In this document: positions 16,394-25,444 of the stretch, one piece after another
How the letters are laid out: every line of letters begins with the position of its first letter
How positions within the stretch are numbered: position 1 is the stretch's first letter
DNA from: Leptobacterium sp964389205
GTDB lineage: Bacteria; Bacteroidota; Bacteroidia; Flavobacteriales; Flavobacteriaceae
DNA: 64,000 bases
Direction: 5' to 3'
Assembly (NCBI GenBank): GCA_964389205.1
Contig: CAYMDH010000014.1
Span: forward strand, 8,377 to 72,376
Made by a program: the position numbers and the translations under genes
Notes under the pieces: generated by a model
What the model saw: only the letters and a program-made list of their open reading frames with translations
The model's database searches: none
What the model was told of the DNA's origin: nothing

Positions 16394-16832
16394 AGACAAT
16401 TGTACCTTAACAATAAAAAGAGTTTTTGACGCTCCTATTCAATTAGTTTGGGAAGCTTGGACACAACCTGACCATATTGCATCATGGTGGGGTCCAAAAG
16501 GAATGGAAACGAAAGTGATTGAACATAATTTTACTGTTGGGAGGAATTGGAAGTATAGTATGGTAATGCCAGATGGAAATGAATTTATAGCAGATGGTGT
16601 TTATTCTAAAATAACAGAGTTTAAAGAAATATTTTCATCTGCTAATTTCAAACCTATGACTGAGGGAGTAGAAATTCAGGCTATATTTGAATTATCAGGA
16701 GATAAAACTAACTTTACTTTTAATATAGTGCATCCTACTGAAGCTTATTGTCAACAACAAGAAAAAATGGGGTTCATGAATGGTTGGGGGTCTGTTTTTG
16801 ACAGGCTTCACGAATATCTTCTAAAAAAATAA
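16386..16832 (+). CDS. SRPBCC (AHSA1-like) domain protein
   Basis: This 148-residue cytosolic protein has the START/Bet v1-like fold, a deep hydrophobic ligand pocket. Motifs: TIKRVFDAPIQLVWEAWTQPDHIASWWGPKG at the N-terminus (read in pieces, with the invariant WWGP) and MGFMNGWGSVFDRLHEYL for the C-terminal helix. Paired with ArsR it usually forms a small-molecule responsive unit of unknown substrate. It overlaps the regulator by 8 bp and is followed 14 bp later by a PD40 lipoprotein that may share the transcript. Confidence 0.88.
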   Translation: MNKDNCTLTIKRVFDAPIQLVWEAWTQPDHIASWWGPKGMETKVIEHNFTVGRNWKYSMVMPDGNEFIADGVYSKITEFKEIFSSANFKPMTEGVEIQAIFELSGDKTNFTFNIVHPTEAYCQQQEKMGFMNGWGSVFDRLHEYLLKK

Positions 16833-16846
16833 TTATAGTATTTTAG

Positions 16847-17761
16847 ATGTCAATGAAGAAAATTATAATCCTATTAATTATTTCAATACTAAGTTTAAAT
16901 TGTAACAACAATACTACTATCGAAAACGAAAAAAAACTTTATTTAATTGATACGATTCCCGGTAATTTACCTATTACTTATAAATCTGATCTTACTCCTC
17001 CAAATATGCTGATCCATAAAGGGATATTTTCTCCAGATTTAAATGAGTATTATTACACACTATCTGATAAAAAATTTGAGCAGTTTAATGTTTATTATAT
17101 AAAAAAGAAAGAAAATACATGGTCAAAGCCTCAAAAAGCTTTTTTTAATAGTAATTATAATGAACATGGAATGAGTTTTTCTCCTGATGGAAATACACTT
17201 TACTTTAGTTCGACTAGGCCTGTAAAAATAACTGGAATTTCATCCACTTGGCATATTTGGAAATCTGAAAAAATAAATGGACAATGGAATGCTCCTACCT
17301 TTGTAAATATTCCTGGATTAGAAAATAAATTAACTTCTCATGCATCTATTACAAATACAGGTACTTTATATTTTCATGTGAGCAATCCAGATTTTAGTGA
17401 AATGGATATTTATTATTCAAAACGATTAAATAACAAGTATCAAGAAGCAGAAAAACTTATCCTTCCTTCAAATATAGGCAATGGAAAATGTACCCCCTAT
17501 ATTTCTCCTAAAGAAGATTATATTATTTATGCAACCATAGGCAAACAATTAAAATTAATGATAAGTTTTAATGAAGGAGATAGAAAATGGACTACACCTA
17601 GGGCTTTAAATTCTGCCATTAACACCTTAGGACAAGGAAATCCATCTATAACTCCAGACAATCAATTCCTATTTTTTACCATTGGCGAACACGAAGAAAA
17701 AGAATGGGAAATAAAATGGGTTCGTATAACTTCTGAGCTTCAAAAAAACCCAATTAAATAG
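16847..17761 (+). CDS. PD40/TolB-like beta-propeller lipoprotein
   Basis: This 304-residue protein has a signal with lipobox SLNC (Cys19). The mature part contains repeated PD40-type blades: MSFSPDGNTLYFSSTRP, SITNTGTLYFHVSNP, YISPKEDYIIYATIG and SITPDNQFLFFTIG. It should form a beta-propeller in the periplasm or at the outer membrane, binding protein or sugar rather than catalysing. ATG 16847 and 16853 are both possible starts and differ by two residues. The 14 bp gap to the SRPBCC gene suggests co-transcription. Confidence 0.75.
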   Translation: MSMKKIIILLIISILSLNCNNNTTIENEKKLYLIDTIPGNLPITYKSDLTPPNMLIHKGIFSPDLNEYYYTLSDKKFEQFNVYYIKKKENTWSKPQKAFFNSNYNEHGMSFSPDGNTLYFSSTRPVKITGISSTWHIWKSEKINGQWNAPTFVNIPGLENKLTSHASITNTGTLYFHVSNPDFSEMDIYYSKRLNNKYQEAEKLILPSNIGNGKCTPYISPKEDYIIYATIGKQLKLMISFNEGDRKWTTPRALNSAINTLGQGNPSITPDNQFLFFTIGEHEEKEWEIKWVRITSELQKNPIK

Positions 17762-17851
17762 GCTCATTTTATGGTTATAATTTGAATATTTCGTACCTTA
17801 GAGAAACGAAAAAAAGTTGTCTTTTTGAGCTAACATTATAAAAAAATACAA

Positions 17852-18877
17852 ATGAATAAAACAACAAATACTCTACGATATTTGGTTATATATGGTCTTC
17901 CATTATTAATTATCGGATTAATGATTGCAGTTGTGAAATCACCTATTTTCAAAGGGAGCCCAGATTATATAGCTACAGGAGTCACGCTTGACTTGGTATT
18001 AACCAGCCCGCTTATTTATTTTTTATTAATACGAAAAACCAATATCCCAAAAATAACAGTAGTTTCAATGATTGTTCTTGGAATTGTTATTTCTTCCTTC
18101 CTAATTCCTTCTGAAAACCAATATACATTAAACTTATTTAAAACTTGGGCGATACCTGTTATAGAAATAACTGTACTATCGTATGTGTTATATAATGTTA
18201 GAAAAGCAATCAAAAAGTTCAATCTAAATAAAAAAAATAATCTTGACTTCTATACTGTTTTAAAAAATACTTGTTATGAGTTATTTCCTAAAAAAATAGT
18301 CATCCCGATTGTTACAGAAATTTCTGTTATTTATTATGGTTTTATTTATTGGAAAAAAAGAAAGCTCAATGACTATGAATTTTCTTATCACAAAGATAGT
18401 GGTACCGTTGGTTTATTAATTGCTCTAATTTTTATCATTGCTATTGAAACAGTTACCCTTCATATGCTATTAATGAAGTGGAGTTATATTGCTGCTTGGA
18501 TATTGACTTTTTTAAGTATCTATTCTGGGTTTCAAATTTTTGGTTTTTTAAAATCAATTACAAAAAGACCCATCGCCATTCAAAACAATACATTATATCT
18601 TCGGTATGGGATTATGAGTGAAGCAACCATACATTTGGATAAAATAGCGATGATAGAGATTTCTTCAAAAGAATTAGATCCTGATTCTCAAATAAAAAAA
18701 CTTTCACTTTTAGGGAGTTTAGAAGGACATAATGTAATTATACAATTACATACAGAAGAAACATTAAATGGACTCTACGGAATAACAAAAAAATTTAAAG
18801 AACTCGCTTTATTTGTAGATAATAAAATAGCGTTTAAAAAGTATCTGGAAGATCGTATCAAAACGAATAATGCATAA
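17852..18877 (+). CDS. Multi-pass membrane protein with C-terminal cytoplasmic domain, unknown
   Basis: This 341-residue protein has about four N-terminal helices (to about residue 110), a Lys-rich loop, three further helices between about 145 and 235, then a soluble beta-rich tail (from RPIAIQNNTLYLRYGIMSE) that resembles the small PH-like/bPH domains of bacterial membrane proteins. I do not recognise a named family. The start is a plain ATG. The 14-mer at 17825-17838 (TTGAGCTAACATTA) is identical to one before the DUF6090 gene. Not obviously tied to its neighbours. Confidence 0.6.
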   Translation: MNKTTNTLRYLVIYGLPLLIIGLMIAVVKSPIFKGSPDYIATGVTLDLVLTSPLIYFLLIRKTNIPKITVVSMIVLGIVISSFLIPSENQYTLNLFKTWAIPVIEITVLSYVLYNVRKAIKKFNLNKKNNLDFYTVLKNTCYELFPKKIVIPIVTEISVIYYGFIYWKKRKLNDYEFSYHKDSGTVGLLIALIFIIAIETVTLHMLLMKWSYIAAWILTFLSIYSGFQIFGFLKSITKRPIAIQNNTLYLRYGIMSEATIHLDKIAMIEISSKELDPDSQIKKLSLLGSLEGHNVIIQLHTEETLNGLYGITKKFKELALFVDNKIAFKKYLEDRIKTNNA

Positions 18878-18930
18878 AAGCACAATAAATCTACACCTAC
18901 ATTTTCAGTGAATTTTAAGATCGATATTAA

Positions 18931-19353
18931 GTGAAACAATCAATAGTACATATTGCATTAGTTGTAAAAGAATATGATGAAGCTATTGAATTTTATACGA
19001 AAAAATTAAATTTTGATTTAATTGAAGATACCTACCAAGCAGCACAAGATAAAAGATGGGTTGTAATAGCACCTCCTAATTCTACAGGAACAACAATTTT
19101 ACTTGCAAGAGCTTCAAAATCTGAACAAGAAAAATTCATAGGAAATCAAGCAGGCGGGCGCGTATTTCTTTTTTTAAATTCAGATGATTTTTGGAGAGAT
19201 TACAATGAAATGATTTCAAAAGGAATAGAGTTTATAAGAGCTCCAAAAGAAGAAAGTTATGGAACCGTTGCTGTATTCAAAGATTTATATGGAAACTTGT
19301 GGGACCTATTAGAATTAAAACCAGGCAATTGTATAGTGAAAAGGATGAAATAG
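18931..19353 (+). CDS. VOC family (glyoxalase-like) protein
   Basis: This 140-residue cytosolic protein has the glyoxalase/bleomycin-resistance fold: VHIALVVKEYDEAIEFYTKKLNFDLIED at the front, WVVIAPPNSTGTTILLARA in the middle and AVFKDLYGNLWDLLE at the end, where His (IHIA-like position) and Glu (LLE) are the expected metal ligands. The substrate is unknown. The start is GTG 18931; an ATG alternative lies too far inside the first beta strand. It precedes the glycan cluster by 28 bp. Confidence 0.85.
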   Translation: MKQSIVHIALVVKEYDEAIEFYTKKLNFDLIEDTYQAAQDKRWVVIAPPNSTGTTILLARASKSEQEKFIGNQAGGRVFLFLNSDDFWRDYNEMISKGIEFIRAPKEESYGTVAVFKDLYGNLWDLLELKPGNCIVKRMK

Positions 19354-19381
19354 ATCTGTAGCAAAAAATATTATTTAAAAC

Positions 19382-20806
19382 ATGAAATATATCAATAACG
19401 GCATATTAATACTAATTATTACATTGCTTATATCATGCCAAAATAAGCCTCAAAATACTATTAAAAAAGAAATTTCTATTATAGATTCTACTTCAATTGT
19501 ATTGGTCAATGAAGTTATTCAAGAAACCAAAAGATCATGGCAATCATATAAAAAATATGCTTGGGGACATGATGTTCTTGCCCCACTTTCAAAAACCTAT
19601 AAAGATTGGTATAGTGAGCCGCTTTACATTTCTCCTATAGATGCTTATAGCACACTTCATCTTATGAGGCTTAAAGAAGAGGCTAAAGAGATAGAAAACT
19701 ATATAGTAGGCTCTTTAGATTTCAATAAAAATATTAAAGCTAAAATTTTTGAAGTTAATATTAGAATATTAGGTGGTTTACTCGCTATCTATGAACTTTC
19801 AAAAAATGAAAAAATTCTTGAAAAAACAGTAGATTTCGCAAATCGTATGTTGCCTGCATTTAATACCAAAACAGGAATTCCTACGTATTGGGTCAATCTT
19901 AAAACAGGAGAAACAAGTGGTAATCGTGTTAACGTAGCCGAAGCAGCTTCATATACTTTTGAAATGGGAGTGTTAAGTTATTACACAAAAGATCCTAAAT
20001 ATTACCAAGCTGGTAAAAAAGCAACACTTGCCGTATATAATAGACGATCAAAATTAGGTTTATTTGGAGAAGTAATTGATGTTAATACCGGAGAATGGAT
20101 AAATACACAAAGTCATATTTGTGCAGGCGTTGATTCTTATTATGAATATCTATACAAAAGCTATTTGTTATTTGGTGATCCTGAATTGGGGAAAATATGG
20201 GATGAAAGTATTGCTAAAATACACACATATAATACTGAAGAATACAAAGGGAATTTATATTATGGTCGTGTTGATATGAATACCGGAAAAAAAGTTAGTA
20301 CTGTGATGACACTTTATGATGCATTTTTTCCTGCAATTCTTGCATTATCTGGAGATATAAATACTGCGAAACGCTACCAAGATACTTGGAATACTATCTG
20401 GAATAAATATGGTTCAGAACCTACCATTTATGATTATAAAAAAGAAGCGCCTAATTATGCTGCTTATGATCTTAATCCAGAAATTATAGAATCTTCATAT
20501 TATTTATACCACCTCACTAATGATGATAAATATATGAATATGTCGCAAAAATTTTGGGATGACATCAAAAAGTATTGCAAAAATGATGTTGCTTTTCATG
20601 CTATTGAAAATGTAGAAACAATGGAAAAAAAAGATTATATGCCTACTTTCTTTTTTGCTGAAACACTTAAATATTTATATCTTACTTTTTCTCATGACTC
20701 TGATAATCCAAATTATTTTGATGAGCATTTATTTAATACCGAAGCACACCAATTTAAAAGAGCTGCTTTTAATAAAACAAGAGCTAAGACACGTTTAGGA
20801 TATTAA
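19382..20806 (+). CDS. GH47-type class I alpha-mannosidase lipoprotein
   Basis: This 474-residue lipoprotein (lipobox LISC, Cys19) shows the alpha/alpha-barrel signatures of glycoside hydrolase family 47: WGHD (61-64), FEVNIRILGG (123-132), AGVDSYYEYL (248-257), NPEIIESSYYLY (365-376), FFFAETLKYLYL (423-434) and FNTEAH (451-456), whose Thr binds the calcium ion in the family. GH47 enzymes trim alpha-1,2-linked mannose by inversion. The family is best known from eukaryotic ER/Golgi, and bacterial members are few. As a lipoprotein it would act on periplasmic or external mannans. It begins a co-directional run with a hydrolase and two more glycosidases. Confidence 0.85.
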   Translation: MKYINNGILILIITLLISCQNKPQNTIKKEISIIDSTSIVLVNEVIQETKRSWQSYKKYAWGHDVLAPLSKTYKDWYSEPLYISPIDAYSTLHLMRLKEEAKEIENYIVGSLDFNKNIKAKIFEVNIRILGGLLAIYELSKNEKILEKTVDFANRMLPAFNTKTGIPTYWVNLKTGETSGNRVNVAEAASYTFEMGVLSYYTKDPKYYQAGKKATLAVYNRRSKLGLFGEVIDVNTGEWINTQSHICAGVDSYYEYLYKSYLLFGDPELGKIWDESIAKIHTYNTEEYKGNLYYGRVDMNTGKKVSTVMTLYDAFFPAILALSGDINTAKRYQDTWNTIWNKYGSEPTIYDYKKEAPNYAAYDLNPEIIESSYYLYHLTNDDKYMNMSQKFWDDIKKYCKNDVAFHAIENVETMEKKDYMPTFFFAETLKYLYLTFSHDSDNPNYFDEHLFNTEAHQFKRAAFNKTRAKTRLGY

Positions 20807-20821
20807 CATACAAAAGAAATT

Positions 20822-21619
20822 ATGAAATCAGTATTCATTAAATTTACATGCATATTATTCTTATCATTTTATTCATTTTTAAATGCTCAAATTAATTATT
20901 ACTCATCTTTTGACAACACCCAAATAGCATACACAGATGAAGGAACAGGAATTCCTATTATTTTAATTCATGGGTTTATTTCTAATGGTAGTTCATGGAA
21001 TCGTACTATACTAAAAAATGAATTGTTAAAGAAAGGGTATAGAGTTATCATACCCGATCTACGAGGAAACGGTCTGTCTGACAAACCGCACAAAGCAGCA
21101 GCTTATAAAAACAATGCTGAAATAAAAGATTTAATGATATTAGCCGATCATTTAAAGTTTAAAACCTATTTAGCTGTAGGATATTCTAGAGGGAGTATTA
21201 TTTTGGCAAAACTACTAACGCAAGATCATAGAATAAAAAAAGCAGTACTTGGAGGGATGGGAATAGATTTCACAAATCCAAATTGGGAACGTAGAATAAT
21301 GTTTGCAGAAGGGTTTTCGGGGAAAATTGATCAATATCCAGAAACTAAAGGCGCTGTTGATTATGCAAAATCTATTGACGCCGATTTATTTGTATTAAGC
21401 CTATTACAAAAATACCAACCTGTAACCAGTATTGAAGAATTAAGAAAACTCAAAACAAATGTTCTAATTATTGCAGGAGATCAAGATTTAGATAACGGAG
21501 ATCCAAAAGCATTACAAAAAGTGATTCTTAATAGTCAATTAATAATTGTGCAAGGAGATCATAATACCACGTATAAAAAAGAAAACTTTGCGAAAAAAGT
21601 GCTTACTTTTCTAAAATAA
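20822..21619 (+). CDS. Secreted alpha/beta-hydrolase
   Basis: This 265-residue protein has an N-terminal signal peptide ending near LNAQ (about residue 22). The hydrolase core shows IILIHGFISNGSSW (oxyanion hole), DLRGNGLSDKP, nucleophile elbow VGYSRGS, acid loop IIAGDQDLDNGD and His in VQGDHNTTY. The Arg after the nucleophile Ser is slightly unusual but found in relatives. It is likely a periplasmic esterase or lipase; in this setting it might remove ester groups from glycans (inference). The gap to GH47 is 15 bp and to the next gene 31 bp, suggesting one operon. Confidence 0.8.
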   Translation: MKSVFIKFTCILFLSFYSFLNAQINYYSSFDNTQIAYTDEGTGIPIILIHGFISNGSSWNRTILKNELLKKGYRVIIPDLRGNGLSDKPHKAAAYKNNAEIKDLMILADHLKFKTYLAVGYSRGSIILAKLLTQDHRIKKAVLGGMGIDFTNPNWERRIMFAEGFSGKIDQYPETKGAVDYAKSIDADLFVLSLLQKYQPVTSIEELRKLKTNVLIIAGDQDLDNGDPKALQKVILNSQLIIVQGDHNTTYKKENFAKKVLTFLK

Positions 21620-21650
21620 TTCTCAATTAGATATAATAATGTCTTAATTT

Positions 21651-23696
21651 ATGAAAACAGTTTCATCATCACATTCTTTCTTTTTTTTCTTGTTTTTTTC
21701 AATATTGATAGGGAAAGATCTTTTTGGTCAACAAAGATGGAATATTCAAACAAAGACTTCTATAAAATGGAGTCTCGATACAACTACAAAACTTCCGCAT
21801 ACTGATAATATAGAAATAGCTGGAAAAAGAGTTGCTGGAATTATAACATATGCTATAGATACCAATAAGGTAATTTCTGTTAATAGAGAGATTTTTTTTC
21901 CACAATTACATCCCTTTATTAAAGAAACAGATCCTAACTGGTATATATATCGTTCTTATTTAAAAGATATATATTCTGATGGTATTCTACCAAAGCTTTT
22001 TATTGGAGATAAACAAATAACTCTAGGACCAATAAAAGAAATAACAATTAATGGTTTTTTAAATCTTGAGCATCAGCCATCAAAATCAGGTATATCAGTT
22101 CATAGAAAATTATTTCCTTCACCTACGAAAAGGCAGTTTATAGAGCAAATAACTTTAATAAATACTACAAATAAAGTATTAGATCTCAAAGCAACAAATA
22201 CGCATCTTCAATATGAAACTTATGGAACAGAAGGAAAATTTACTACTTTAATACAATCTAATGCACCCTTATATCAATCATTAAATCCAGGCGAAGAAGT
22301 TTCTTTTTCATTAAATATTATAGCTAAAAAAGAAAAAGAAAACTTTCCTAATCTTGCTGATGAAAATGATGTAATAGAACGAGTATCTTTCCTAGATAAA
22401 ATGAGAAGTTCACTAGTTTTAGAAACTCCTAATCCAGTTTTAAATACGCTTTTTGAATTTTCAAAAATAAGAGCCTCAGAGAGCATTTTTGAATCTAAAT
22501 TGGGACTCATTCATTCTCCTGGTGGAGGACGCTATTATGTAGGCATTTGGGCTAATGATCAAGCAGAGTATATAAGCCCTTTTTTTCCATACCTAGGTTA
22601 TGATATAGGGAATGAATCTGCTTTAAATACTTATAGAGCCTTTGCAAAAAAAACAAACAAAGAGTTTCATAAAATTCAATATGCTTTTGAGATAGAAGGC
22701 ACTGTACCTCCTTTTCTTTTAGATCGAGGAGATGCAGCTATGATTGCTTATGGTGCTAGCCAATATGCATTGGCATTAGGAGATAAAAAAATAGCTCATG
22801 AACTTTGGCCATTAATTTCTTGGTGTTTAGAATACTGCAATAGACAACTAAACAAAGAAGGAGTTGTACAATCAGAATCTGATGAAATGGAAGGGAGAAT
22901 TGAAACAGGTACTGCTAATTTATCCACCTCATCATTATATTATGGCGCTCTTAAGCATGCCGTTAATCTGGGAAAATCATTACACAAACCACATAATATT
23001 ATAAAAAAATATACAAAACAAGCAACCCTACTTTATGATGCTATTGAAAATTACTTTGGCGCTAATATAGAAGGATTACATACCTACAAATATTATAAAG
23101 AGCATCAATATTTAAGGCATTGGATTTCCCTTCCTTTGGTAGTTGGCATCAATAAAAGAAAAGATGCTACTGTTACTGCTTTATTCGATAGATTATGGTC
23201 TGAAAACGGAGTTCACGTAGAAAAAAACAGTACTAATAAAGAAGTATCTGATATTTTTTGGGATAGAGGTACTTTATATGCATTAAGAGGTACTTTCTTT
23301 TCTGGAGCTACTAATACCTCCTTAGAAAAACTTGAGGAATTTTCTGAAAAACGACTTTTAGGAGAACGTGTTCCTTATGTAGTAGAAGCTTTTCCTGAAG
23401 GAAATATGGCTCATCTGTCTGCAGAAAGTGGTTTGTATTGTAGAGTTTTTACAGAAGGGTTATTTGGTATAATACCTACTGGATTGAATAGTTTTGAAAT
23501 GATACCGAGACTTCCCGATCATTGGAATAAAATGTCTCTTCGAAAAATTAAAGCATTTGGTCAAAATTTTGATATCGAAGTTTCCAGAAAAAATAAACTC
23601 ATAAATATCAAAATTATTGACCTTAAAAACAGTAAAATAGTATTCGATCAAAATACAAAACTTCAAAAACCAATTTCTTTTAGTTTTAATCAATAA
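21651..23696 (+). CDS. Secreted six-hairpin glycosidase-like protein
   Basis: This 681-residue protein has a signal peptide (cleavage after about FGQ, residue 27). Residues about 60-250 form a beta-sandwich, and about 265-590 an (alpha/alpha)6 barrel. The end (FGIIPTGLNSFEMIPRLPDHWNKMSLRKI) is the C-terminal sheet seen in GH78/GH63/GH65-type enzymes. Likely active-site regions are GRYYVGIWANDQAEY and SESDEMEGRIETG, both acidic. I cannot assign a GH family; a role in trimming a branched glycan alongside GH47 is inferred from the 31-71 bp gaps. Full length with no breaks. Confidence 0.7.
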   Translation: MKTVSSSHSFFFFLFFSILIGKDLFGQQRWNIQTKTSIKWSLDTTTKLPHTDNIEIAGKRVAGIITYAIDTNKVISVNREIFFPQLHPFIKETDPNWYIYRSYLKDIYSDGILPKLFIGDKQITLGPIKEITINGFLNLEHQPSKSGISVHRKLFPSPTKRQFIEQITLINTTNKVLDLKATNTHLQYETYGTEGKFTTLIQSNAPLYQSLNPGEEVSFSLNIIAKKEKENFPNLADENDVIERVSFLDKMRSSLVLETPNPVLNTLFEFSKIRASESIFESKLGLIHSPGGGRYYVGIWANDQAEYISPFFPYLGYDIGNESALNTYRAFAKKTNKEFHKIQYAFEIEGTVPPFLLDRGDAAMIAYGASQYALALGDKKIAHELWPLISWCLEYCNRQLNKEGVVQSESDEMEGRIETGTANLSTSSLYYGALKHAVNLGKSLHKPHNIIKKYTKQATLLYDAIENYFGANIEGLHTYKYYKEHQYLRHWISLPLVVGINKRKDATVTALFDRLWSENGVHVEKNSTNKEVSDIFWDRGTLYALRGTFFSGATNTSLEKLEEFSEKRLLGERVPYVVEAFPEGNMAHLSAESGLYCRVFTEGLFGIIPTGLNSFEMIPRLPDHWNKMSLRKIKAFGQNFDIEVSRKNKLINIKIIDLKNSKIVFDQNTKLQKPISFSFNQ

Positions 23697-23767
23697 AAAG
23701 TTGCTTTTTTGCACTAAGATTTAAGATTCCTTATTATAAATGATCTAGTAATTATAATAAAGGATAA

Positions 23768-24343
23768 ATGTTATTGAATATGATTGTTAGGAAAAAAAGA
23801 TTACGACAAGCAAGAACACTTCGCACTTTTCGAAAAATTCATCGTACTACGGCTATTTTCTTATTCGCTTTTTTCTTATTTATTTCTCTAACTGGTTTGC
23901 TTTTAGGGTGGAAAAAAAATAGTGGAGAACTCATTTTACCTAAATCACATATTGGCACCTCAACAAACTTAAAAGATTGGAAATCTATAGATACTTTGCA
24001 TACAATTGCTAATGCCGTACTCCATAATAAAGTTGCTTCTAATTTATCTTTGAAAATTGATCGAATTGATATCAGAAAAGAAAAAGGAATGGTCAAATTT
24101 ATCTACAAAGAGCATTTCTGGGAAATTCAATTGGATGGAGCTACAGGTGATATATTATCTATAGGAAAAAGAAATTCTGATCTTATTGAAAATATACACG
24201 ACGGTTCTATATTAGATAACTATTTTGGAACAAAAGGATACATAAAACTTACCTACACCACACTTATGGGTTTAGCGCTATTCGTTTTTACAGTAACTGG
24301 ATTTTGGCTTTGGTATGGACCTAAAAGAATGAGAAGGTCATAG
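23768..24343 (+). CDS. PepSY-associated membrane protein
   Basis: This 191-residue inner-membrane protein begins with a Lys/Arg-rich tail, then RKIHRTTAIFLFAFFLFISLTGLLLGW (first helix, His-containing, the PepSY_TM hallmark). A periplasmic PepSY-like domain follows (about 65-145, ending IQLDGATGDILSIGKR), then IHDGSILDNYFG and a second helix TTLMGLALFVFTVTGFWLWYGPKR. Proteins of this type are tied to iron or haem reduction and to peptidase inhibition. Its place between two glycosidase genes is unusual. The start may be 23768 or the ATG at 23780. Confidence 0.8.
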   Translation: MLLNMIVRKKRLRQARTLRTFRKIHRTTAIFLFAFFLFISLTGLLLGWKKNSGELILPKSHIGTSTNLKDWKSIDTLHTIANAVLHNKVASNLSLKIDRIDIRKEKGMVKFIYKEHFWEIQLDGATGDILSIGKRNSDLIENIHDGSILDNYFGTKGYIKLTYTTLMGLALFVFTVTGFWLWYGPKRMRRS

Positions 24344-24410
24344 TTGACATTCTATTTTAAAAGAAATAACGATTAACAGCCTATATTTGAATTTTAAAAT
24401 AATACTCATA

Positions 24411-25436
24411 ATGAAAAATCTATTTTATATAATTCTTGCATCGTTTATTATCAGTTCATGTAATAGTTCTGATAAAACAAAAATTGATAAAAACTCGAAT
24501 TCTCTTGACGAAATTAATTCTTCAAACTCTATCGTTAAAGACCACGGTCAATTACATATTGCAGGAAATAAGATTCTTGATCAAAATAATGATCCAATAC
24601 AACTAAGAGGCATGTCTTTTTTTTGGAGTCAATGGATGGGGCAATATTATACTCCTGGAGTTGTAGAATGGTTAAAAAAAGATTGGCAAGCTACCATTGT
24701 AAGGGCTGCTATGGGTGTTGATGAAACAGATGGTTATCTAACACATCCTGAACGAGAAAAGCAAAAAGTTTTTGACGTTATAGACGCTGCAATAGATCAA
24801 GGTCTTTATGTGATAGTAGATTGGCACAGCCATCATGCTGAGAATTATATAGACGAAGCAAAAACTTTCTTTTCCGAAGTTGCTGAAAAATATGGAGGTT
24901 ATCCTAATATTATTTATGAACCTTATAATGAACCTATAGATTCAAATTGGGATACGGTATTAAAACCTTATCATGAAGAAATAATTGCTGCTATTAGAAA
25001 ACATGACCCTGATAATATAATTATATGTGGTACACGGTTCTATTCACAACGAGTTGATGAAGTAATTAAAAATAAAATAGAAGATGCTAATGTTGCTTAT
25101 ACTTTTCATTATTACGCAGCTTCTCATAAACAAGAATTAAGAGATCTTGTTAAATTAACGGTTGATAATAATCTTGCTGTTTTTGTAACAGAGTTTGGAA
25201 TTTCTGAAGCTTCTGGTGATGGATCTATTGATGAGAATGAAGCCAATATCTGGTGGGATTTTCTAGATGAATATCAAATATCATGGTGCAACTGGTCTAT
25301 CGCCGATAAAGTAGAGTTGTCTGCTGCTTTATTGCCAGGTGCAAATCCTAATGGAAAATGGAAGCAAAGTGAAATTTCTACATCAGGTAATATTGTCAGA
25401 AAAGAATTAAAAGAGAAAAACCCTGTTTATGAATAA
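24411..25436 (+). CDS. GH5-family glycoside hydrolase lipoprotein (endoglucanase-like)
   Basis: This protein of about 341 residues has lipobox ISSC. The TIM-barrel domain shows QLRGMSFFWSQW, VRAAMGVDET, VIVDWHSHHAENY, the acid/base Glu174 in IYEPYNEP and the nucleophile Glu261 in VTEFGISEA, plus FHYYAASH. These are the hallmarks of glycoside hydrolase family 5, close to cellulase subfamily 2; beta-1,4-glucan cleavage is the likely but unproven activity. ATG 24411 fits the signal peptide; TTG 24387 is an in-frame alternative. It ends the co-directional glycan run and faces pyrD with 8 bp between the stops. Confidence 0.88.
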   Translation: MKNLFYIILASFIISSCNSSDKTKIDKNSNSLDEINSSNSIVKDHGQLHIAGNKILDQNNDPIQLRGMSFFWSQWMGQYYTPGVVEWLKKDWQATIVRAAMGVDETDGYLTHPEREKQKVFDVIDAAIDQGLYVIVDWHSHHAENYIDEAKTFFSEVAEKYGGYPNIIYEPYNEPIDSNWDTVLKPYHEEIIAAIRKHDPDNIIICGTRFYSQRVDEVIKNKIEDANVAYTFHYYAASHKQELRDLVKLTVDNNLAVFVTEFGISEASGDGSIDENEANIWWDFLDEYQISWCNWSIADKVELSAALLPGANPNGKWKQSEISTSGNIVRKELKEKNPVYE

Positions 25437-25444
25437 GTCTTCAT

